Of a stretch of DNA of 64,000 nucleotides, positions 59,083 to 64,000 are shown piece after piece (position 1 is the stretch's first letter; each line of letters starts with the position of its first letter). A program made the position numbers and the translations under genes. The notes below the pieces were generated by a model. The model was not told where the DNA came from, ran no database searches, and was given only the letters and a program-made list of their open reading frames with translations. Location: the NCBI GenBank assembly GCA_005883585.1, contig VBFD01000125.1, positions 1 through 64,000 on the forward strand, in the 5' to 3' direction. The DNA is from UBA10449 sp005883585 (lineage in GTDB: Bacteria > Chloroflexota > Dormibacteria > Dormibacterales > Dormibacteraceae).

Positions 59083-60219
59083 ATGAAGGTCGTCGTCGCG
59101 CCCAATTCGTTCAAGGGCAGCCTGTCGGCATCCGAGGCCGCTGCGGCGATCGCGAGGGGGGTGCGCGCAGCAATACCCGACGCCGAGGTCATAGAGATCC
59201 CAGTCGCCGACGGCGGCGAAGGCACGGTTGACGCCCTCGTTTCGTCACGCAAGGGCACATACAAGGATGTCGAGGTCGAAGGGCCGCTGTCGGATCCCGT
59301 TCGAGCCACGTACGGCCTGATCGACGGCGGCCGAACCGGGGTCGTCGAGCTCGCATCGGCGAGCGGCCTCACGCTCATCCCAATCGAGAAGCGCGACCCT
59401 CGCCAGGCCTCCACCTATGGGTTCGGGCAGCTGCTCGAAGCGGTGCGCAAGCAGGGGGTCGCCTCCATCATCGCCGGGATCGGCGGCTCGGCGACCAATG
59501 ACGGCGGGGCCGGGATGACCCAAGCCCTCGGCTATCGCCTGCTCGACGCAGCGGGCCGCGACCTGCCTCGTGGCGGAGCCGCTCTCGCCCAGCTCGCTCG
59601 GATCGAGTCCTCGGGTTTCGATGCCGGCTGGCGAGCGGTGCGCGTGATGGTCGCCTGCGATGTCACCAATCCGCTGACCGGCCCGGAAGGAGCGAGCTAC
59701 GTCTACGGGCCGCAGAAGGGTGCAGACCCGGACGCCGTCCGCGAGCTTGACCAAGCCCTGGCGAACTTCGCCGGCGTCATCGAGCGCGACCTTGGCAAGC
59801 AAGTGGCCGATATTCCCGGCGCAGGCGCAGCCGGCGGGGCCGGGGCGGGGCTGGTGGCCTTCCTCGACGCCCGGCTGGTCGAGGGGGCGCCGCTCGTGGT
59901 CGAGGCCAGCGGCTTCGACGAAGCTCTGAAAGGAGCCGACCTGGTGATCACCGGCGAAGGGCGCGTCGACGGCCAGACCGCCTTCGGCAAGGCCCCGGGC
60001 GAGGTGGCCAAGAGGGCCAAAGAGGCGGGTATTGCGACCCTGCTGCTGGCGGGCAGCAGGGGTCCTGGATGGGAGTCGCTGAGATCGATGGGCGTCACTT
60101 CTGTGGTTACGCTGGCTGAAGAAGGCGATCCAGAAGGGCACAATCTGCAGGTCCTCATGCGCGAGGCCGCCCCTGCACTGACCCGGGCCGCCGCCCGGGC
60201 CGTTCAAGAAATGCTGTGA
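59083..60219 (+). CDS. glxK: Glycerate kinase (GlxK/GK1 family)
   Basis: A 378-residue kinase phosphorylating D-glycerate (usually at the 2-OH). Family blocks are MKVVVAPNSFKGSLSASEAA, PVADGGEGTVDAL, GVVELASASGLTL, IAGIGGSATNDGGAGMTQAL, YGPQKGA and VITGEGRVDGQTAFGKAPGE. Length matches the family. It probably shares a transcript with ilvE, and it overlaps the sigma-factor GTG by 4 bp, an unexpected coupling. Confidence 0.93.
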   Translation: MKVVVAPNSFKGSLSASEAAAAIARGVRAAIPDAEVIEIPVADGGEGTVDALVSSRKGTYKDVEVEGPLSDPVRATYGLIDGGRTGVVELASASGLTLIPIEKRDPRQASTYGFGQLLEAVRKQGVASIIAGIGGSATNDGGAGMTQALGYRLLDAAGRDLPRGGAALAQLARIESSGFDAGWRAVRVMVACDVTNPLTGPEGASYVYGPQKGADPDAVRELDQALANFAGVIERDLGKQVADIPGAGAAGGAGAGLVAFLDARLVEGAPLVVEASGFDEALKGADLVITGEGRVDGQTAFGKAPGEVAKRAKEAGIATLLLAGSRGPGWESLRSMGVTSVVTLAEEGDPEGHNLQVLMREAAPALTRAAARAVQEML

Positions 60220-60983
60220 CACAAGAACCCGAAGAAGCATCCAAGGTCGGCATCGAGCCGACCGACGTCGAGCTCGTCAGGGCTTATCGCAATGGCGACA
60301 TACAGGCGTTCGAGGAGCTTCACCGACGGTACGTGGCTTCGATCTACCGGCTCGTTCGCCGCAAGCTGGGTGATGCGCTGCTCGCCGAGGACATCGCTCA
60401 GGAGACCTTCATGAAGGCCCTCAAGATGATGGACCGCGTCGACGACTCGTTCAACTTCGGCGGCTGGGTGCACACCGTCGCCCGCAATCTCTGCTTCGAC
60501 GAGCTCCGCCGCCGCCAGCGTGACCTGAGGGCGGAGGGGTCCGACGAGGACGACGACGAATTCCTCGCCAACCTCCCATCCACCTCACGCAGCTTCGATC
60601 CCGTTGACGTGCAGGAGTCGAACGAAACTCGGAGGCGGGTGTGGTCGGTCGCTCAGCGGCTGCCCGAGAAGTACCGCCTTGTGCTCACCCTTCGCGAGCT
60701 ACAGGACCTCAGCTACCGTCAGATCGCGCGGACGTTGAAGATGTCCGAGAGCGCCGTCGAGACGCTCCTCTATCGTGCCCGCCTCCGGTTCAAGGAGGAG
60801 TACCTCGCGGCCGAGGGTGCGGCCGAGCTGACGCATGAGGAGGTGGCCCCATTGCTCGCTCCCTACCTAGCCGGCAAGCTTCGCCGCAACCAGGCCGAAG
60901 CGGTCCGCAGGCACGTCGCCACGTGCGTGAAGTGCTCGCGGCGCCTTGGCCGCCGTGCCGTCCGCAGGACTCCCGCAAAATGA
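60216..60983 (+). CDS. ECF sigma factor with C-terminal zinc-finger (anti-sigma-like) domain
   Basis: A 255-residue protein. Sigma region 2 is FEELHRRYVASIYRLVRRKL with AEDIAQETFMKALKMMD; region 4 is LTLRELQDLSYRQIARTLKM with SESAVETLLYRARLRF. About 55 extra residues follow. There LTHEEVAPLLAPYLAGKLRR and RRHVATCVKCSRRL reproduce the zf-HC2 layout of anti-sigma factors (H...H-x3-C-x2-C). The fused finger could sense metal or redox in cis. The GTG overlaps the glxK stop. No separate anti-sigma gene follows. Confidence 0.85.
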   Translation: MTQEPEEASKVGIEPTDVELVRAYRNGDIQAFEELHRRYVASIYRLVRRKLGDALLAEDIAQETFMKALKMMDRVDDSFNFGGWVHTVARNLCFDELRRRQRDLRAEGSDEDDDEFLANLPSTSRSFDPVDVQESNETRRRVWSVAQRLPEKYRLVLTLRELQDLSYRQIARTLKMSESAVETLLYRARLRFKEEYLAAEGAAELTHEEVAPLLAPYLAGKLRRNQAEAVRRHVATCVKCSRRLGRRAVRRTPAK

Positions 60984-61006
60984 GGGTTAGTAGAGTAGGT
61001 GATGGC

Positions 61007-61567
61007 ATGGCCAAGGTAGTCGTCCGCTTTTTCGATGATGAAACCCTCGAAGGGGTCGCTCGCGATCTCGATTTCGACGAACCTGACTTCCTGGTCGAGG
61101 TCGACGATGCCGGCGGGCTCGAGAACAACGAGACGGCCTGGATCCCGCTTACAGCCGTGAAATGGGTCGAGCTGCCCCGCGATCCGAACCTGGCTTCGGA
61201 GACTCCGACCCGAAAGGTTGCGATCCGCTTCCTCGACGGCGAGGTGCTGCGCGGCCACCTCGACGGCACGCTCGAGCGACACCGCTACGGCGTGGTCCTC
61301 CATCTCCATGGTGAGCAGGCGGACAGCCCGATTCGCAAGCTCGGGATCCCCTTCTCGGCTGTCAAGGCGCTGTTCTTCATCCGCGAGTTCGACGCGCGAG
61401 GCGAAGACGCTGGCACGGCTTCCGACGCGTACCTGGCCAGGCGAACCATGGCGCCGCTGCTCGACGTGCTCGAGGAGATGGACATGCTCACACGCCTGCA
61501 CCGGGATGGGCTGCTCTCGGACGACGAGTACGCCAGCAAGCGGACGCTGGTACTCGAAAGGCTCTAG
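61007..61567 (+). CDS. Two-repeat DUF6982-like protein with SHOCT-like tail
   Basis: A 186-residue cytosolic protein. Two related beta units, KVVVRFFDDETLEGVARDLD and KVAIRFLDGEVLRGHLDGTL, each open a segment of about 65 residues. The C-terminus (LEEMDMLTRLHRDGLLSDDE followed by YASKRTLVLE) matches the SHOCT pattern of a short helical oligomerisation motif. ATG 61007 follows TAGAGT by 10 nt; ATG 60980, overlapping the sigma stop, is an alternative. The position suggests a link to the sigma factor before it. Function unknown. Confidence 0.68.
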   Translation: MAKVVVRFFDDETLEGVARDLDFDEPDFLVEVDDAGGLENNETAWIPLTAVKWVELPRDPNLASETPTRKVAIRFLDGEVLRGHLDGTLERHRYGVVLHLHGEQADSPIRKLGIPFSAVKALFFIREFDARGEDAGTASDAYLARRTMAPLLDVLEEMDMLTRLHRDGLLSDDEYASKRTLVLERL

Positions 61568-61579
61568 CTCCTCTCGGGG

Positions 61580-61653
61580 AATCCACACGTTTTGCGCCAA
61601 ACGGGCGGATCGCGTGCGTTGGAACGGCTTCGCTGGCGCCAAACAGGCGGAAT
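61580..61653 (-). repeat. Paired 32-nt palindromic repeat, locus C (inverted, 42-bp phase)
   Basis: Read on the minus strand, unit 1 (61622-61653) starts with ATTCCGCCTGTTTGGCGCC and unit 2 (61580-61611) contains CCGCCCGTTTGGCGCAAAAC. Their anchors are 42 bp apart, as at loci A and B. The dimer lies between two plus-strand genes, upstream of the pdxS promoter. Confidence 0.7.
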
Positions 61654-61686
61654 TCCCGTACTGGGGTTGACCGTTACACCCCGGCG

Positions 61687-61692
61687 TAGAAT
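61687..61692 (+). promoter_or_regulatory. -10 element of pdxS
   Basis: TAGAAT ends 7 nt before GTG 61700 and overlaps the alternative ATG 61691, which argues for the GTG as true start. TTGACC (61667-61672) lies 14 bp upstream, short for a -35. Confidence 0.5.
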
Positions 61693-61699
61693 GCGATTC

Positions 61700-62617
61700 G
61701 TGGCCGAACGCAACGGATCGCGCAATGGAAACCGGGCCGTGAAGGGTTCCTTCAAGGTCAAGGCGGGCCTCGCCCAGATGCTCAAGGGTGGCGTGATCAT
61801 GGACGTGGTCACCCCCGAGCACGCGCGCATCGCCCAGGATGCCGGCGCGTGCGCCGTGATGGCGCTCGAGCGCGTGCCTGCCGACATCCGCAAGGAAGGC
61901 GGAGTGGCGCGAATGTCCGATCCCACGCTGATCCGCTCGATCATGGAAGCGGTGACGATCCCGGTCATGGCTAAATGCCGCATCGGGCACTTCGTCGAGG
62001 CGCAGATCCTGGAGTCGCTCGGGGTCGACTACATCGATGAGTCAGAAGTGCTCACGCCCGCCGACGAGGAGAACCACATCGACAAGCACCCGTTCAAGGT
62101 TCCCTTCGTCTGCGGTTGTCGGGATCTGGGTGAGGCGCTCAGGCGCATCGCCGAGGGCGCGGCGATGATCCGCACCAAGGGTGAGGCGGGAACTGGAAAC
62201 GTCGTGGAGGCCGTGCGCCACGCGCGCGCCGTCAACGCCGGCATCCGCAAGCTGCAGGGCATGAACCAGGCGGAGCTCGTCCACGAAGCCAAGCAGATCG
62301 GAGCCCCCGTCGAGGTGCTGTCCGAGTGCCAGCGACTCGGGCGCCTGCCCGTCGTCAACTTTGCGGCTGGTGGCATCGCAACGCCCGCGGATGCGGCGCT
62401 GATGATGCAGCTCGGCGTCGACGGCCTGTTCGTGGGCTCTGGCATCTTCAAGTCCGAGGACCCCTTGAAGCGCGCCAAGGCGATCGTCGCGGCCACGACG
62501 TATTTCGAGAAGCCCGACGTCCTCGCGGAGGTCTCCGCGGGATTGGGAAAGGCGATGCCCGGGCTCGAGATCCCAGCCATCCCGAAGGAAGAGCTGCTCG
62601 CTGCCAGAGGCTGGTAG
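61700..62617 (+). CDS. pdxS: Pyridoxal 5'-phosphate synthase, synthase subunit PdxS
   Basis: A 305-residue TIM-barrel lyase joining ribose 5-phosphate, glyceraldehyde 3-phosphate and ammonia into PLP. Conserved blocks: VKAGLAQMLKGGVIMDVVTP, VMALERVPADIRKEGGVARM, PVMAKCRIGHFVEAQILE, DYIDESEVLTPAD, MIRTKGEAGTGNVVEAVRH and VNFAAGGIATPADAALMMQL. GTG 61700 is preferred on promoter spacing; ATG 61691 would add three residues. It is followed by its glutaminase partner. Confidence 0.95.
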   Translation: MAERNGSRNGNRAVKGSFKVKAGLAQMLKGGVIMDVVTPEHARIAQDAGACAVMALERVPADIRKEGGVARMSDPTLIRSIMEAVTIPVMAKCRIGHFVEAQILESLGVDYIDESEVLTPADEENHIDKHPFKVPFVCGCRDLGEALRRIAEGAAMIRTKGEAGTGNVVEAVRHARAVNAGIRKLQGMNQAELVHEAKQIGAPVEVLSECQRLGRLPVVNFAAGGIATPADAALMMQLGVDGLFVGSGIFKSEDPLKRAKAIVAATTYFEKPDVLAEVSAGLGKAMPGLEIPAIPKEELLAARGW

Positions 62618-62645
62618 ACGCCGGGCGCACGCTACTAGTGCTCCT

Positions 62646-63215
62646 GTGATCGGGGTCCTCGCGATGCAGGGTGCGTTCGCCGAACATGTCCAGGCGCTCG
62701 GGGCCGTGGGCGCCAAGACACGCCTGGTCAGGACCAACGAGGATCTCGAAGGCCTCGACGGCATCGTGCTCCCCGGCGGTGAGAGCACGACGATGACGAT
62801 GCTGCTGGAGCGGGTCGGCCTGCTCGAGCCGCTGCGCGCCGCCATCGCGAGCGGCCTGCCGACGCTGGCAACCTGCGCCGGCATGATCGTGCTTGCGCGC
62901 GATGTCAGCGACGGTATGGTGGACCAGCACGGCTTGGGCCTGCTCGACATTTCGGTCAAGCGCAACGGCTACGGACGGCAGGTCGACAGCTTCGAAGCGG
63001 CCCTCGACATCGCGGGCCTCGACGGCAAGCAGTTCCCTGGCGTCTTCATCAGGTCGCCGCTCGTGGAGTCAACAGGCACAACCGACGTCATCGCCACGCA
63101 CGAAGGCCGGGCCGTGGCGGTGCGCCAGGGCCGCATCCTCGCCCTTTGCTTTCATCCTGAGCTGACCAGCGACCGCCGGCTGCATCAGGAGTTCGTGAGG
63201 ATGTCGACACAATGA
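62646..63215 (+). CDS. pdxT: Pyridoxal 5'-phosphate synthase, glutaminase subunit PdxT
   Basis: A 189-residue class I glutaminase delivering ammonia to PdxS. It begins MIGVLAMQGAFAEHVQAL. The oxyanion loop is LPGGESTTM, the nucleophile Cys78 is in ATCAGMIVLA, and the His/Glu pair is in CFHPELTSD. The GTG start lies 28 bp after pdxS; its stop overlaps the ATG of the next gene (ATGA). Confidence 0.94.
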   Translation: MIGVLAMQGAFAEHVQALGAVGAKTRLVRTNEDLEGLDGIVLPGGESTTMTMLLERVGLLEPLRAAIASGLPTLATCAGMIVLARDVSDGMVDQHGLGLLDISVKRNGYGRQVDSFEAALDIAGLDGKQFPGVFIRSPLVESTGTTDVIATHEGRAVAVRQGRILALCFHPELTSDRRLHQEFVRMSTQ

Positions 63216-64000
63216 GATTGCGGGCCGCGAATCTGCTCGACCTCACGCGGATCGAAGAGATGCACCGGTCCGTGGACATCAAGCTCGACGGCACCGCGCC
63301 GCCCGCGGCCCGGCTGTGGTCGCTCCTCAGCTCGACGCTCTCGGCATTCCTCTCGCTTTCACAGGAGACACTCATCTACGTCGCGGACGATGGCGGCAAG
63401 GTGGTCGGCTACGTGCAGGCCTCGGGGCAACAGCGCGGCCTCGACCTGTCGCGGGCGAAGGTCCTGCAGGTGCTGAACCTGCAAGTCGCCGAAGGCACGG
63501 ATACGGACGAGGTCGCGCCGGCGCTGGTCGAGCACCTTTGCAACGAGGCGCTGGCGCGTGGGGCGCAGCGGTTGTTCGTGCGGATCCCGGACCACGACCC
63601 CCTGCTTCCCGTGTTCAGGATGCGTGGCTTCAGGCAGTACGCGACCGAGGTGGTCGTTTATGCCGACAAGCCGAGCCGGCGCCTTGCTCAGACACCCGAT
63701 GGCTCGCGCCAGGTGCGTCGCGGGGACGGCCGCATGCTCTATCAGCTCTACAGGAAGCTGACGCCACAGGGGGTATCGCAGCTGGAGGCGCCCACCTATC
63801 GCGATTGGCGTGCGCTGCATGGAGAGTGGACAGGACGCCTCACCGCTCGCGGTTCCAACAAAGAGGAGCTGGTGGTGGATCGGGTGGAGCTGGTGGGTTG
63901 GGTCAAGGTCGAGCGAGGCTCGGGCGCGCGGCCGAGCACCCTCAGCTTCATGGTGCTGCCGGAACGGCCGCTTCCCGAAGAGCTGGCCGACCTCGGCATA
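63212..64000 (+). CDS. GNAT-like acetyltransferase domain protein, truncated by the window
   Basis: An ATG overlapping the pdxT stop opens a frame without any stop to the window end (263 codons). The visible part has an acetyltransferase-like core: ETLIYVADDGGKVVGYVQA, LNLQVAEGTDTDEVAPALVE and RGAQRLFVRIPDHDPLLPVF followed by MRGFRQYATE, the last matching the GNAT motif that ends in a GF step. A second similar-sized region begins near residue 190. Translational coupling to pdxT is notable, but no link to PLP is evident. Confidence 0.7.
   Translation, partial: MRLRAANLLDLTRIEEMHRSVDIKLDGTAPPAARLWSLLSSTLSAFLSLSQETLIYVADDGGKVVGYVQASGQQRGLDLSRAKVLQVLNLQVAEGTDTDEVAPALVEHLCNEALARGAQRLFVRIPDHDPLLPVFRMRGFRQYATEVVVYADKPSRRLAQTPDGSRQVRRGDGRMLYQLYRKLTPQGVSQLEAPTYRDWRALHGEWTGRLTARGSNKEELVVDRVELVGWVKVERGSGARPSTLSFMVLPERPLPEELADLGI

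Noticed and set aside
16777..61653. CRISPR-like interpretation of the 42-bp repeats
   Set aside because: Each locus has only two diverged units, loci are tens of kb apart, and no cas gene is present.
1..64000. tRNA, rRNA, insertion sequence or prophage genes
   Set aside because: By eye I found no T-arm/anticodon pattern, rRNA-like sequence, transposase or phage gene; a covariance scan would be needed to exclude a tRNA fully.

Overview
This is a 64 kb, GC-rich, gene-dense bacterial chromosome segment with no insertion sequences, phage genes, rRNA, recognisable tRNAs or CRISPR array. GuaB3, paired DUF881 proteins, a Trp-rich DUF2510-like membrane protein, PyrR next to a pyrimidine operon, and many start codons lying 6 to 9 nt behind a -10 hexamer (predicted leaderless transcripts) suggest an Actinobacteriota-like or related terrabacterial soil lineage such as Dormibacterota or Chloroflexota. 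The phylum cannot be fixed from the sequence alone. TAA is used as an ordinary stop codon elsewhere in the window.

Layout. 1-9978: housekeeping and accessory genes: a cysS broken by an in-frame TAA, a molybdopterin-binding protein, DUF309, an HD phosphohydrolase, an FmdB zinc ribbon, a threonine dehydratase-like enzyme, an amidohydrolase, a divergent PhaR/phasin-like pair and two DUF881 proteins. 10041-13916: glutamate dehydrogenase, an epimerase/acyltransferase pair and a DUF4332 protein. 13981-22398: guaB3, guaA, purD, purE, a two-subunit pyruvate carboxylase and a NUDIX hydrolase. 22395-25153: an ECF sigma factor with a large membrane-anchored putative anti-sigma protein. 25398-36491: the main purine operon purB-C-S-Q-L-F-M-N-H, ending in tryptophan 2,3-dioxygenase and a Cys-rich miniprotein. 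36535-42458: MarR-controlled efflux, thiolase, an ABC-2 exporter and a zinc ribbon. 42549-49994: pyrB-pyrR-carAB(fused)-pyrK-pyrD behind a PyrR-type leader. 50118-58039: an ABC exporter with a permease-SpoIIM fusion, MFS, SRPBCC and SDR proteins, a DUF3465 lipoprotein with a tiny coupled Cys-rich ORF, hisA and yajQ. 58099-64000: ilvE, glycerate kinase, an ECF sigma factor with a zinc-finger tail, pdxS-pdxT and a truncated GNAT-like gene.

Together the genes give nearly all of IMP synthesis (no purK seen), the XMP-to-GMP step, most of UMP synthesis (no pyrC, pyrE or pyrF seen) and PLP synthesis, with anaplerotic pyruvate carboxylase placed inside the purine region.

The most unusual signals are non-coding. 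Three intergenic loci each carry a dimer of a 32-nt imperfect palindrome with exactly 42 bp between units. Two hairpins in the purine operon share flanks and show compensatory base changes. The most unusual coding signals are the CarA-CarB fusion, the nonsense-interrupted cysS and the 53-residue ORF ending CCGNYGDPGC.
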